Source of the DNA: DSYU01 sp964437595
GTDB lineage: Bacteria > Chloroflexota > Anaerolineae > Anaerolineales > Anaerolineaceae
Assembly (NCBI GenBank): GCA_964437595.1
Contig: CAYTHO010000013.1
Span: 1-64,000 of the forward strand
Length of the DNA stretch: 64,000 nucleotides
Direction: 5' to 3'
Shown: in pieces, positions 44,683-53,535 of the stretch
Numbering within the stretch: position 1 is the first letter of the stretch
Layout of the letters: every line of letters begins with the position of its first letter
Program-made: the position numbers and the translations under genes
Notes under the pieces: generated by a model
The model's database searches: none
Told to the model about the DNA's origin: nothing
What the model saw: only the letters and a program-made list of their open reading frames with translations

Positions 44683-45732
44683 ATGGATTTGAAGTTTCAC
44701 CATTTTTGCCGCTGGACGCGGCTGGGATTGCTTGCGGCTGCCCTTTTTATTACTGGCTGCGCTCCCGGTACAGAGAATTTCCCGGCGCCCACTGCGGCGT
44801 TTGCCCCCACCCGCGCCGGTCAGCTAACCCCCTATCTTTCACCGCACGCCCAGGGCATGTCTACCCCCTCCCCCGACCCAGCCCAGCACGTCACAGCGTC
44901 CCCGCTGCCATCCACAACCCCCACGCCGCGCACGCACGAAGTCAAGAAGGGGGAAGATATGGGCGGCATCGCCTGGCAGTACCGGGTGTCGGTACAGGAG
45001 TTGATGGAGGCTAACCCCACCGTGCAGCCTAATATGATGAGCGTAGGAACGCTGCTGATCATTCCGCCGTCGAAAACGGAGCTTCCGCCTGGCGAGAACC
45101 CCACCCCACCTACGCCAACCCCCGCAGCAGTTGCGGCGGGAAAAATGGACTGCGCGCGGACGGAAGACGGTGGCATGTGGTGCTTCATGCCTGTGAAAAA
45201 TGAACAGGAATATTTTCTAGAAGGGCTCAGTGCGATTTTTCGCATAACGGGCCGGGCAACAGAGTCCACGGAAGCAGACGCACCACAGGTTCTTTCGCAG
45301 GCGGCCTATCTTCCGCTGGACCGGCTGCCGCCAGGAGAAACCCTGCCCCTGGCAGCCTACTTCCCACCCGAACAGATGGCTGCTATTGCCTCGCCGTACC
45401 AGTTCAGCAGTGAACTGCTGACCGCGCTGCCAGGCCCGGAGGATGGACGCTATGTGCCCATGCACGTTTATGAGCCAAAAGTGATGCTGGCAGAAAATGG
45501 CCGCTCCGCTCAGGTACTCACGGACGTTATCCCAGATGGTACAGGAAACATCCGGCGGGTATGGGTGGCAGCCGTTGCATACGATGCCCAGGGCAGCGTT
45601 GTCGGCGTGCGGCGCTGGGAGCGGCAAGACAGCCAGCCGCTCAACGGCGGACCGCTGGCAGTGACGATGTCGGTATACAGCGTGGCTGGCGCAATCGTAC
45701 GCGTAGAAATATTTGTCGAAGCCCGGCCATAA
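44683..45732 (+). CDS. LysM-domain lipoprotein
   Basis: The 349-residue product has a lipoprotein signal (lipobox ITGC, Cys about 26), a Thr/Pro/Ser-rich segment, one LysM module (about 85-130: HEVKKGEDMGGIAWQY to LLIIPPS) and a C-terminal domain of about 200 residues that I do not recognise (from DCARTEDGGMWCFMPVKN). LysM modules bind peptidoglycan-type glycans, so the protein likely sits on the outer face of the membrane and touches the wall. It is divergent from the TPR gene. Confidence 0.8.
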   Translation: MDLKFHHFCRWTRLGLLAAALFITGCAPGTENFPAPTAAFAPTRAGQLTPYLSPHAQGMSTPSPDPAQHVTASPLPSTTPTPRTHEVKKGEDMGGIAWQYRVSVQELMEANPTVQPNMMSVGTLLIIPPSKTELPPGENPTPPTPTPAAVAAGKMDCARTEDGGMWCFMPVKNEQEYFLEGLSAIFRITGRATESTEADAPQVLSQAAYLPLDRLPPGETLPLAAYFPPEQMAAIASPYQFSSELLTALPGPEDGRYVPMHVYEPKVMLAENGRSAQVLTDVIPDGTGNIRRVWVAAVAYDAQGSVVGVRRWERQDSQPLNGGPLAVTMSVYSVAGAIVRVEIFVEARP

Positions 45733-45742
45733 GCCGGGCTTC
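45718..45742. terminator. Hairpin across the LysM gene stop
   Basis: A perfect 10-bp stem (GAAGCCCGGC / GCCGGGCTTC) has the TAA stop in its 5-nt loop. The following T tract is interrupted (GTTGTTCGTTT). It lies between convergent genes. Confidence 0.55.
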
Positions 45743-45757
45743 GTTGTTCGTTTATGT

Positions 45758-47215
45758 TTACTGCTGGATATTCCAGATCAGGTAACTATCCATGTTACAG
45801 ATTTGCTGTTCGGAAGGCAAGTTCAGGCAGACCTGATACAGCACCCTGGAACCATTTGCCAGATCCTCCAGCGGCTGGATGGTGATCACTGACATACCAT
45901 CCCCCCCGGTGGGTGGGAAGAAGTAACGCTCGGTTGGGCGGTCTGGCAAATTGAGGACCAGCGTGGCTTCAACGCGCTCAACCGGCTCACCAGTCTCACG
46001 CCACTGCACCATCATGCGGATGTTTTGGGCTTCGCTGCCGTTTATGTTGGGTTTATCGGCAGAGATCAAGAGGTTGATGGTTTCGGGTGAGAACAGATTG
46101 CTGATCTCATCGGCGGGCGTGGAGAAGCGATCGGCATAAATTTTCCCTAATGCCGCCATCTGCACTTTCATGCTCTCCGCAGCGACCGGATCATAGATCA
46201 AACAGTAATTCTCAAAGCACTGTTGGTATAAATTTTCCCCAGGCAGCAGCATTACTTCCGAAATGGGGTCTCCAGAAAGATCCCGCCCACCGTGCATGGC
46301 GACAAACTCATCAAACGGCCGGGGGACGTTGTGCCCTAACCCGTTCTCGATTTCGTAGAAAACGATTTGCTCGTGGCTTTTCGGTTCCACCAGAGGCTGC
46401 GGTGGATACCCTAACATGATCGGCAGCGGGCGCAGCCGCACCTGGCTGGTGTCTTCAGCCGGGGAATAAAAAATGGCGTTCGCATACACCTGCTGCAAGT
46501 ACCCATCCGACACCTGCGGCTTCAACAGCAGGGAGCCAAACACGCCAGGCCCGCCTAAACGAGCCACGCTGGGAGCAAACGGCTGCTCCGTCAGGTTGCC
46601 TTTGACGATTGACCAGTATTCGTTCAGATGAGAAGAACAGTTCCCTCCACACAGGTAAGCTCCATATGGGACCAGGAACACCGGGCCATTGGGGTTATCC
46701 AGATGTTGATAAAAACCAACATTTTCAAAGAACTGTTCGACCCGGCGCAAATCCTGGTTAATCCGCACCTGCGTGAGCGGCGCGCCTACATAACGCGCTC
46801 CAAACAAGCGATCGTAGAGCGGCACAAATTTCTCATAGATGGTGAATCCATCCACAACACGGGCACTTGTGGATGGCGCCATCCCGCTCATATGCGACTC
46901 TTCCTGAATCCCCAGCTCCCGACCAAGGGGATACAGGCCAAACCGGGTAGCATCGGTTGAGGCCGGGTTAAAACACATCAGCGCGCGCTCCAGAAACTGG
47001 CATTGGAGATTCTCGCGAATCTCCAGAGCGCTGATCGCTGGACCCAAAAGTTCCTCTCCACCCAAGGACTTGTAAAACTCTTTAAAAAGAGGTTCTACAG
47101 GGTAAGTATTACTAATGCGTCCTGGTATTGGTGTACTTACACCGCAGGCTGATAACAACAGGGAGAGCAGCAGAACTCCCCAACCAACGGCGCGACGAAG
47201 CTTCCCATCTCCCAT
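45758..47215 (-). CDS. Large lipoprotein of unknown function
   Basis: The 485-residue product starts at the ATG at 47215, preceded by GGAGGGG; the ATG at 47233 is less likely. It has a lipoprotein signal with lipobox LSAC (Cys about 24). The body contains repeated units of the type LGxxVGAPLTxV or LLGPAISAL, reminiscent of LGFP-like wall-associated repeats, and a C-terminal beta-rich region (from MVQWRETGEPVERVEATLVL). No catalytic motif is seen. A perfect palindrome lies about 100 bp upstream, so the gene may be regulated. Confidence 0.7.
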   Translation of the reverse strand: MGDGKLRRAVGWGVLLLSLLLSACGVSTPIPGRISNTYPVEPLFKEFYKSLGGEELLGPAISALEIRENLQCQFLERALMCFNPASTDATRFGLYPLGRELGIQEESHMSGMAPSTSARVVDGFTIYEKFVPLYDRLFGARYVGAPLTQVRINQDLRRVEQFFENVGFYQHLDNPNGPVFLVPYGAYLCGGNCSSHLNEYWSIVKGNLTEQPFAPSVARLGGPGVFGSLLLKPQVSDGYLQQVYANAIFYSPAEDTSQVRLRPLPIMLGYPPQPLVEPKSHEQIVFYEIENGLGHNVPRPFDEFVAMHGGRDLSGDPISEVMLLPGENLYQQCFENYCLIYDPVAAESMKVQMAALGKIYADRFSTPADEISNLFSPETINLLISADKPNINGSEAQNIRMMVQWRETGEPVERVEATLVLNLPDRPTERYFFPPTGGDGMSVITIQPLEDLANGSRVLYQVCLNLPSEQQICNMDSYLIWNIQQ

Positions 47216-47313
47216 AGGTTGCCCCTCCGACATGTATTAACCAGTAATATATGGAACAAAAGCCTTACAATGAAACTCCCCAAACCCATATGAATTACCA
47301 ATAATAATGAAGC

Positions 47314-47338
47314 GTTAATAACTGTGAGAGTTATTAAC
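47314..47338. promoter_or_regulatory. Perfect palindrome upstream of the large lipoprotein gene
   Basis: GTTAATAACT, 5-nt centre, AGTTATTAAC. It starts about 10 nt downstream of the predicted transcription start for the minus-strand lipoprotein gene (TATAAT at 47355-47360), a typical repressor position. Confidence 0.5.
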
Positions 47339-47813
47339 ATAACCTCTAGATTAGATTATAACCATTTAGCCGTACCCCTTACCTTTCAACTTTGCAAGGT
47401 GGTGAAAACCCGCCAAAAAGGAAACGACCTATATACATGAACAATCGGATTGGGTTTACTTATAGTTAATTATACGATGATTCTCATTTTTGGAATATAT
47501 CAACTTCGTAATATTTTCGATATACTTCTATTCTTTTTGAAACCCACATCTATTAACGAAATGAGGAGGTTCCACCTGCAAGATAAAGGCGTCCTCCTCA
47601 TATCGTTACTGGCCGTTCAAATGACACCAAGCAAACCGCTTATTTTCTTTCTGGGACTGTGGAGAAAAAGTGAATGGCCCAAATGCCCAAACCAGGGCTT
47701 TTCTTGTTCTTCAGGTCACCCCAAAGTTCCGAATCCACTGTATAACAGACGAGTCAATACCCCCTATCTTACAACGCGACCGCCATATTGAAAATATCGT
47801 CCGAAATAGAAGA

Positions 47814-47847
47814 TCCGCGCCGGGCTTAGTTATGCCCAGCGCGGATT
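47814..47847 (-). terminator. Probable terminator after the Eis-like gene
   Basis: A 13-position stem with one mismatch (ATCCGCGCCGGGC / GCCCAGCGCGGAT) and an 8-nt loop is followed on the minus strand by CTTCTATTTC. Confidence 0.6.
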
Positions 47848-47882
47848 GCTGCAAACCGGATTAGAGTGCAATCTTCGCGAAG

Positions 47883-49217
47883 CTATGAAACTGCTTCAAC
47901 ATGGGAAAGCTTTTTGGGGAATAGTGTTTCGAGCAGCACCCGTGCTTCGTCGTTCACCCAGCAGTCCGCATAGGCATGCTGAACTTCAGCCAGGGCGCGG
48001 TAGCCAAACACGAGCTGCAAAAAGGTCAGGTCAGGGAAGGCAGCCATACCTTCATCCACTTTAACCTTTGGCTTCCAGGTTTCCACAGTTGCCAGCTTGC
48101 CAGATTCAAACACCAGGCGCACGCCGTCGCGGTAGAAGCTGACCTTCAGCTCGCCGCTATGGCCATCACAGGCCGACCCCTGCAAGCGCCGCTCCAGCAC
48201 GGGGGCGATCCGCTGCAGGAAGGCAGGCAGATCCGGCACCCGGACAAAGTAGGCATACGGTTTACGTTCGAGCACCAAACTGCCTGGGGCAGCCTGGTAG
48301 GCCGGGTGATCAACCCCCAACCCAAAAGCAAAAGCATTGAGCGTGCACTTGCGCTCGCCCGCATACTCCTGGCCCGTTTTCCAAAGGTAACGAATCACAC
48401 TGGGGGTAACTGCCAGGTAAGAGACGCCTTCCGCCAGTTGATAACCGGTCAGCGCCATCCTCGTTCCCCAGGCAAAACCAGGATGCATCAGGTAGCCAAC
48501 AGGCTGCCCATCCTGCGTTTCGATCACGCGTACTTCGACACGGTTTACATTTTCCCGGCTTTTCTCGAACAGTTCATTCTGCCAGTGGGCTTCTTCACGC
48601 ACAGCCGAAACCATTTCACGCTCACACTGCCGCTGGTACATGCGCATGATCCAGGGAATATCAGCCCGGTCCACGGGACGGAAGCGATAGGCCTCTTCTT
48701 TGCCCTCCTCAAGCGTGGGCACGTGCGGCTCATACCCGCCGCGACCACCGCCCAGGGTCAGGCACATTTCGTAGCCGAACTGCCGATAAAAATAGGGAAT
48801 GCCAGTAATCACCTGTACCAGCTCTCCACGCTGGCGGCTCCATTCATGGACTTTTGCGAACTGCTTACGAACCAGTCCCCGCCCGCGGTAGTCCGCGTGG
48901 GTCCCCACCAGTTCGGGCCGGCCAACGCCAAACGGGATGCCTTCATAGGCCCAGGTTTGCGAAATCAAGTTCATGGAGGATACGATTTCGCCCGTAGATG
49001 TATCTTCCACAATTAAAAAATCTGCGGGGTCGAAGCCTGGGGGCGGCGCAAGCAGCAGGTCGCGCGTCCAGGCGGCAACGGCAGCCGCATCGTAGGCATC
49101 TTCTCCGTGGATCTTGGCATTGAAATCGGCCAGGCGGTCGGCATCGGCAGCCGTGCTGCGCCGCATGATTAAACCATCCTCCAGATTCCACGCTTTCTCT
49201 TCTACCTGGTCTGCCAT
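47883..49217 (-). CDS. Eis-like GNAT N-acetyltransferase
   Basis: The 444-residue protein has an N-terminal GNAT domain (VGTHADYRGRGLVRKQF contains the acetyl-CoA loop RGRGLV), a second GNAT-like central domain and a C-terminal sterol-carrier-like segment. This is the three-part layout of the Eis family. Eis proteins acetylate lysines or amines, including aminoglycosides in mycobacteria; the substrate here is unknown. A GGAGAG site precedes the ATG. Confidence 0.78.
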   Translation of the reverse strand: MADQVEEKAWNLEDGLIMRRSTAADADRLADFNAKIHGEDAYDAAAVAAWTRDLLLAPPPGFDPADFLIVEDTSTGEIVSSMNLISQTWAYEGIPFGVGRPELVGTHADYRGRGLVRKQFAKVHEWSRQRGELVQVITGIPYFYRQFGYEMCLTLGGGRGGYEPHVPTLEEGKEEAYRFRPVDRADIPWIMRMYQRQCEREMVSAVREEAHWQNELFEKSRENVNRVEVRVIETQDGQPVGYLMHPGFAWGTRMALTGYQLAEGVSYLAVTPSVIRYLWKTGQEYAGERKCTLNAFAFGLGVDHPAYQAAPGSLVLERKPYAYFVRVPDLPAFLQRIAPVLERRLQGSACDGHSGELKVSFYRDGVRLVFESGKLATVETWKPKVKVDEGMAAFPDLTFLQLVFGYRALAEVQHAYADCWVNDEARVLLETLFPKKLSHVEAVS

Positions 49218-49278
49218 GTTTTACTCTCCGATTTTTACGATGATTGATTGATGTGATACTCTTCTGCCTGTAGAAGGC

Positions 49279-49316
49279 AAAAAAACCGGGGCTGCAGCTT
49301 ACCGCAACACCCGGGG
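49279..49316 (-). terminator. Terminator after the FmdB-like gene
   Basis: On the minus strand a CCGGG...CCCGG hairpin with an internal bulge is followed by seven T residues. It separates the zinc-ribbon gene from the Eis-like gene. Confidence 0.6.
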
Positions 49317-49384
49317 CCAGACTTTATTATTCTTTTCGCTGTTTCATCCGCAAAATCACGGTTCCATACGGGTTGGGTAAAAGG

Positions 49385-49693
49385 TTACTCGCTCGGTTTG
49401 CTGTCCGAAACCGATGGGGTGGATGCACTCTTCTCACTCGCAGGCGTTGATTTGCTTTCACTGGAGGATTTTTCCTCACTATGCGAACTGCTCGATCGAC
49501 TGTTCCCGGATGGGGAGCGGTGATCGGTGGCATAAAAACCAGAACCCTTGAAGACAATCCCAACAGGCATGTAGACCTTGCGAAGGGATTTCTTCCCACA
49601 TTCCGGGCAGCGCGTCAGCGGTGCGTCGGAAAATTTCTGGTTCCGCTCAAATTGAACACCACAACTTTCACACCGGTAGGTATAGATCGGCAT
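49385..49693 (-). CDS. FmdB-family zinc-ribbon protein
   Basis: The 102-residue protein opens with the FmdB zinc ribbon (MPIYTYRCESCGVQFE with a second CPECG pair) and the conserved GSGFYATD. The remaining 40 residues are almost all Ser, Lys, Glu and Thr and likely disordered. FmdB-type proteins were named as putative regulators but are of uncertain function. A GAGG site precedes the ATG. Confidence 0.88.
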   Translation of the reverse strand: MPIYTYRCESCGVQFERNQKFSDAPLTRCPECGKKSLRKVYMPVGIVFKGSGFYATDHRSPSGNSRSSSSHSEEKSSSESKSTPASEKSASTPSVSDSKPSE

Positions 49694-49749
49694 ACGGTAC
49701 CTCAGACATACAGAAACTACAAGGAAACAAAAATCTGTTCCAAGCGAGT

Positions 49750-49779
49750 ATTATACGTCGTTTGGGGCGCAATTTGCAA
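49750..49779 (-). promoter_or_regulatory. Promoter of the FmdB-like gene
   Basis: On the minus strand TTGCAA (49774-49779), an 18-nt spacer and TATAAT (49750-49755) predict a start near 49743. Confidence 0.55.
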
Positions 49780-49869
49780 GTATTTGATATTTGAATTTTG
49801 TAAGAAATCCCAAAAAATTGAGGGCAGCAGGCTGCCTCGCGGTTTCAGTATCCGTTCGCAAGCTGCGTT

Positions 49870-50286
49870 CTATCTTAACGCGCGCTCCCCTGTACGGCCC
49901 ATTGCTTCGGCAACAACCAGGAAATCGGTCGCGGAGATCATTCCCACCAGATTGCCTTTTCCATCCGCTACAGGTAGATGGTGAATTTTCTTTTCGTTCA
50001 TAATCCGGGCGCATTCTATCACCGTCATATCGGTTGGAACGGTGATTAAAGGACTGGTCATGATCTCGCTCACCTTGACGGCGCTTGGGTCACGATCCTG
50101 GGCAACGATCTTGTCGCAGATGTCGGTTGAGGTGAGGATGCCATAGTCGGCATGCCCCTGGCCTTTATTCACGATAACGCTGCTGATGTAGCGCCGGCGC
50201 ATGGTAGCCAGTGCATCGGTTACGGGTGTTTCCGGGTCGACGTAGACCACCAAATCCATCATCCAATCGCGGACAGTGAATTGCAT
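49870..50286 (-). CDS. CBS-domain pair protein
   Basis: The 138-residue protein consists of two CBS motifs (VYVDPETPVTDALATMRRRYISSVIV and the half starting SPLITVPTDMTVIECARIM). CBS pairs bind adenosyl ligands such as AMP, ATP or SAM and regulate partners. There is no effector domain, so it acts alone or through an unknown partner. AAGGAG precedes the ATG. It is divergent from thrC. Confidence 0.9.
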   Translation of the reverse strand: MQFTVRDWMMDLVVYVDPETPVTDALATMRRRYISSVIVNKGQGHADYGILTSTDICDKIVAQDRDPSAVKVSEIMTSPLITVPTDMTVIECARIMNEKKIHHLPVADGKGNLVGMISATDFLVVAEAMGRTGERALR

Positions 50287-50355
50287 CGTGTGTTCTCCTT
50301 TCGCGCAGTAAATGAATGGGGTGCGTGCGATACCAGAAGGCTACTTTGTATGATG

Positions 50356-50384
50356 AGTATATAAAAAAGTGGTTATAAAAGCAA
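50356..50384 (-). promoter_or_regulatory. Promoter of the CBS-protein gene
   Basis: On the minus strand TTGCTT (50379-50384), 17 nt, TATACT (50356-50361). Confidence 0.5.
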
Positions 50385-50423
50385 GCCAGGCAAAGAGTTT
50401 CTAACTTTTTCCATTTTATTTTG

Positions 50424-50429
50424 TATAAT
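50424..50429 (+). promoter_or_regulatory. -10 box of the thrC-thrB promoter
   Basis: TATAAT preceded by a T-rich stretch lies about 55 nt upstream of the thrC start. No clear -35 is seen. Confidence 0.5.
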
Positions 50430-50483
50430 CAGGCCTGAGAAATTTCTCCGATCCCATTCGGTGCAACCCTTATAGGAGTTATT

Positions 50484-51578
50484 GTGAAAGATACTGGTGT
50501 TCTCGCTCGTTACGCTTCACTGCTCAATATCCCTTCTCATACCACGCCGGTCAGCCTGCAGGAGGGCAGCACGCCGTTAATCGCGATGCCGCGCCTGGCA
50601 GCGGAACTAGGCGGCGGGTTCGAGCTTTACGTCAAGTTTGAAGGCATGAACCCCACGGGGTCCTTCAAAGACCGCGGCATGACTGTTGCGATCAGCGAGG
50701 CCGCTGGACGCGGCGCGAAAGCCGTGATCTGCGCCTCTACTGGAAATACAGCGGCTTCTGCTGCCGCGTACGCCGCCCGGGCCGGCATGCGGGCTATTGT
50801 CATTATCCCGGAGGGAAAAGTGGCCGCCGGGAAACTGGCCGGAGCGGTGGCTTATGGCGCTGAAGTCATTCAGATCGATGGCTCATTCGACGATGCCCTG
50901 AACCTGGTGGTCGCGATTTCGCAGCAGCACCCCATTGCATTGGTTAATTCGCTCAACCCGTACCGTTTGGAAGGTCAAAAGACGGCTGCGTTTGAGATCT
51001 GCGATGATCTGCGCCAGGAGGACTGGGGCGGCAGCGCCCCCGACTGGCTGTGCCTGCCGGTAGGTAACGCCGGCAATATCACTTCTTACTGGATGGGCTT
51101 TCGCCAGTACAACAAACTGAAGAACTCCGGCCTGCCGCGCATCCTGGGGGTGCAGGCGGCTGGCTCCGCGCCGCTGGTACTGGGGCACCCGGTGGACCAC
51201 CCTGAGACGGTGGCAACCGCCATCCGTATTGGCCGCCCCGCGCGCGGCGAAGAAGCGCTGCAAGCCGCGGAAGAGTCGAATGGGAAAATCATCGCGGTGA
51301 CGGACGATGAAATCCTGGCGATGCAGCGCCGGCTGGCCGCTAACGGGGTGTGGGTGGAACCCGCTTCCGCTGCCGGGGTAGCCGGATTGGCCCACCAACT
51401 GCGGGCCGGGCAGATGAACGTTCAGGGCCAGCGCGTGGTGGCGATCTGCACCGGGCACGGGCTAAAGGACCCAGACATTATCGCGAAAAGCATGCCTGCT
51501 CCGCGCAAGCTGCCGACCCGGCTGGAAGAGCTGGAGGCCGCGATCCTGGGAGATAAACCGATCCGGGGAGAGAAATAA
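50484..51578 (+). CDS. thrC: Threonine synthase
   Basis: The 364-residue PLP enzyme has the Schiff-base lysine in PTGSFKDRGM and the phosphate loop STGNTAAS. It converts O-phospho-L-homoserine to threonine. The start is a GTG with TAGGAG upstream. It overlaps thrB by 1 bp (TAATG), so this is a thrC-thrB operon. It lacks the zinc-ribbon and receiver parts of the paralogue at 4140. Confidence 0.93.
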   Translation: MKDTGVLARYASLLNIPSHTTPVSLQEGSTPLIAMPRLAAELGGGFELYVKFEGMNPTGSFKDRGMTVAISEAAGRGAKAVICASTGNTAASAAAYAARAGMRAIVIIPEGKVAAGKLAGAVAYGAEVIQIDGSFDDALNLVVAISQQHPIALVNSLNPYRLEGQKTAAFEICDDLRQEDWGGSAPDWLCLPVGNAGNITSYWMGFRQYNKLKNSGLPRILGVQAAGSAPLVLGHPVDHPETVATAIRIGRPARGEEALQAAEESNGKIIAVTDDEILAMQRRLAANGVWVEPASAAGVAGLAHQLRAGQMNVQGQRVVAICTGHGLKDPDIIAKSMPAPRKLPTRLEELEAAILGDKPIRGEK

Positions 51579-52495
51579 TGGAACGCCAGGTACGGGTGCA
51601 CGTACCGGCGACCACCGCCAATCTCGGCCCGGGCTTTGACTGCCTGGGATTGGCTCTCGACCTATGGAACGAAACAACCTTCATCCCAGGGGGCGAAGGG
51701 CTGCACCTGTCCTGCGAAGGCGAGGGGCAGCAGATTCCCACCGACGAACGCAACCTGATCGTGCAGGCCATGCGCTTTTTCTGCGACACCCGCGGATTGA
51801 CCTTTCCGCGCGGCCTGTCGATTCACAGCCGCAACCAGATTCCCGTTGGTTCGGGGCTAGGTTCCAGCGCAACAGCCGTTATCATCGGGCTGCTTGGCGC
51901 AGCCGCGCTGCTCGACCAGCCCATGGATACCAGCGAGGCGCTGACCCTGGCGGCGCGCATGGAAGGGCACGCCGATAACGCCGCGGCGGCGCTGCTGGGC
52001 GGGCTGGTGATCGTCGCGGCAGGAAAGGGGGCGTGGCTCACCCGGCGCATCGCGATCCCCGACCAGCAGGCAGCTATCGTACTGCCAGCGGTGGATCTGC
52101 CCACCCACACCGCGCGGGCCGCGCTGCCGCAAGATATCGCCCTGAAGGATGTAACCTACAACCTTGGCCGGGCGATGCTGGTCGTGGAGGCGCTGCGCTC
52201 GGGCGACCTGGGGCTGCTCAGCCAGGCCATGGACGACCGCCTGCACCTGCCATACCGCCTGCCGCTGATTCCGGGCGGGCAGTGGGCGCTGGAAGCGGCT
52301 TATCAGGCTTCCGCCAGCGCGGTGACGATTTCTGGCGCCGGCCCCAGCCTGATCGCTTTCACCGCCGGGGATCCCGGCGCAGTGGGAGAAGCCATGTCGG
52401 CGGCTTTCCAAAAAGCGGGAGTCCCTGCGCGCACCTTCCTGCTGCGGACCACAGCGCTGGGGGCACAGGTGGAGACGGCGGAATCCTTTACTTAA
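51578..52495 (+). CDS. thrB: Homoserine kinase
   Basis: The 305-residue GHMP kinase has VPATTANLGPGFDCLGLALDL near the start, the ATP loop PVGSGLGSSATAV and the C-terminal SGAGPSLIAF. It phosphorylates homoserine with ATP, supplying the substrate of the preceding ThrC. The 3' end overlaps the convergent DUF2905 gene by 8 bp. Confidence 0.93.
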   Translation: MERQVRVHVPATTANLGPGFDCLGLALDLWNETTFIPGGEGLHLSCEGEGQQIPTDERNLIVQAMRFFCDTRGLTFPRGLSIHSRNQIPVGSGLGSSATAVIIGLLGAAALLDQPMDTSEALTLAARMEGHADNAAAALLGGLVIVAAGKGAWLTRRIAIPDQQAAIVLPAVDLPTHTARAALPQDIALKDVTYNLGRAMLVVEALRSGDLGLLSQAMDDRLHLPYRLPLIPGGQWALEAAYQASASAVTISGAGPSLIAFTAGDPGAVGEAMSAAFQKAGVPARTFLLRTTALGAQVETAESFT

Positions 52496-52721
52496 TCAGC
52501 CTGGCGAAAATGTTCAGCAGGATCGTCAGGACGATGCTCAAGACAATGGAAGCCAGCAGGGGAAATACGCAGGTGAAACCAGCGCCTTGAATGCGGATCG
52601 TCCCGGGAAGCTGGCCCAGGTTAGGAAAGAACCGGGCGGCCAGCAGGATCAACCCGCCTGCAACTGCAATGCTAATACCGCCGATGATCATCCAGCGCCC
52701 GATGGTTTCCAGGCTCATCAT
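52488..52721 (-). CDS. DUF2905 membrane protein
   Basis: The 77-residue protein has two membrane helices (about 8-27 and 52-75) and the family's central segment with FPNLGQLPG. AAGGAG precedes the double ATG at 52721. Function unknown. Its 3' end overlaps thrB, and it follows a 101-residue minus-strand gene by about 28 nt. Confidence 0.8.
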   Translation of the reverse strand: MMSLETIGRWMIIGGISIAVAGGLILLAARFFPNLGQLPGTIRIQGAGFTCVFPLLASIVLSIVLTILLNIFARLIK

Positions 52722-52749
52722 TTGGAATACTCCTTCGCCAGGAAAATTT

Positions 52750-53055
52750 TCAGGCAATCCACTTGCCAATATCTTTCCAGGCAGCTTCCAGGTGCCAGCT
52801 CAGGTTTTTGCCCAACTTGCGGCGAACCCGGCGGTTGGCAAATTCCATCAGTTCCAGGCCGCCGATTTCATCCAGGCGCTGGCCAATTTCGCGGGCGCGG
52901 ATATGGCGACAGTCGCGGTTAAACCCCCCGCCTGGCCGTTCGGAGAGAAAATCATCCGTTTGCCCGATGCGGATCAATTCATCCAGCATGCGCTCAACCT
53001 CTGAGCGGGCATGGTCAGGGTATGGCTTTATGAACAAGTCGGTCAAAAACTTCAT
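52750..53055 (-). CDS. Hypothetical soluble protein
   Basis: The 101-residue basic, helix-rich protein starts MKFLTDLFIKP and ends AAWKDIGKWIA. I do not recognise its family. It has no membrane segment or Cys pair. An upstream AGGAGTTTTCA (reading the minus strand) places a ribosome site next to the ATG, and it sits 28 nt before the DUF2905 gene, so the two probably form one transcript. Confidence 0.6.
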   Translation of the reverse strand: MKFLTDLFIKPYPDHARSEVERMLDELIRIGQTDDFLSERPGGGFNRDCRHIRAREIGQRLDEIGGLELMEFANRRVRRKLGKNLSWHLEAAWKDIGKWIA

Positions 53056-53258
53056 TGAAAACTCCTCGCTGCCAGTAATTCGCCAAACGCAAGCAACCTA
53101 CACTCAGGATCTTTGAAAACAATTCCCCTCGGCGAACTACTCAAGTAAAAACGCCTGTCACCGCGATCTTTCTATAAAAGAACACCGGCGTTTTACATAC
53201 CTTGTAAGATTTTACCATTTCTTGCAAACCAGACTGTATAAAGATTCGGCTTGAAACC

Positions 53259-53286
53259 TTGACATTCTCTTTAATAGCCTTATAAT
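53259..53286 (+). promoter_or_regulatory. Consensus promoter of cysK-cysE
   Basis: TTGACA (53259-53264), 16 nt and TATAAT (53281-53286) match consensus exactly in both boxes. Start near 53293, giving a leader of about 243 nt. Confidence 0.8.
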
Positions 53287-53330
53287 TACGGATAATAAAC
53301 ATGAATTATTTGATAAATATTGGAGTGTAT

Positions 53331-53366
53331 ATGTTTACTTGCATGTGTCTGAGGCGGGGCCTGTAG
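53331..53366 (+). CDS. Putative cysteine leader peptide (11 residues)
   Basis: An ATG with GGAG 5 nt upstream opens MFTCMCLRRGL followed by TAG. Two Cys codons (TGC, TGT) lie at positions 4 and 6, and the end of the frame overlaps a hairpin (53351-53376). In front of a terminator and the cysteine synthase gene, this is the expected form of a ribosome-mediated attenuator. Inference from sequence only. Confidence 0.6.
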   Translation: MFTCMCLRRGL

Positions 53367-53496
53367 TTCCTGCCTCTCCAAAAAACAACGTATTTGACGG
53401 CCAACGGACGAAGGCAGCGGACCAGCCCCGCAATCAAAAACTTTGATTGCCAGGCAAGCAAAGTCGCTGCTTTTATTTTGCCTGTTGGCCGTTTTT
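53351..53496 (+). promoter_or_regulatory. Candidate attenuator of the cysK-cysE operon
   Basis: Hairpin 1 (53351-53376) overlaps the leader peptide. A nested structure follows: outer stem ACGGCCAAC / GTTGGCCGT (53397-53405, 53484-53492), inner stem GCAGCG / CGCTGC (53414-53419, 53465-53470) and a 9-bp apical hairpin (53430-53450). The outer stem runs directly into TTTTT (53492-53496), so it is a terminator upstream of cysK. No T-box consensus was found. Confidence 0.6.
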
Positions 53497-53535
53497 ATAT
53501 CTATCCGCTGATCATGATTTGAAGGAGTAACCATA

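Larger units (their letters stand above)
47216..47882. other. AT-rich gene-poor stretch
   Basis: These 667 bases have lower GC than the neighbours. They contain a minus-strand TATAAT (47355-47360), a perfect palindrome (47314-47338), an imperfect 16-bp inverted repeat (47554-47608) and a strong hairpin (47814-47847). A 113-codon frame at 47450-47791 has no ribosome site and odd composition, so I do not call it a gene. An RNA gene here is possible but unproven. Confidence 0.5.

Noticed and set aside
47450..47791. 113-codon frame in the AT-rich stretch
   Set aside because: No ribosome site, odd composition (hydrophobic start, then random), and it overlaps inverted repeats. Not called as a gene.
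47976..49016. 346-codon plus-strand frame opposite the Eis-like acetyltransferase
   Set aside because: No family features and no ribosome site; the minus strand carries the GNAT motifs.
53380..53500. T-box riboswitch upstream of cysK
   Set aside because: The leader lacks the T-box core motif and a specifier-loop layout; a leader peptide with Cys codons plus a terminator explains it better.
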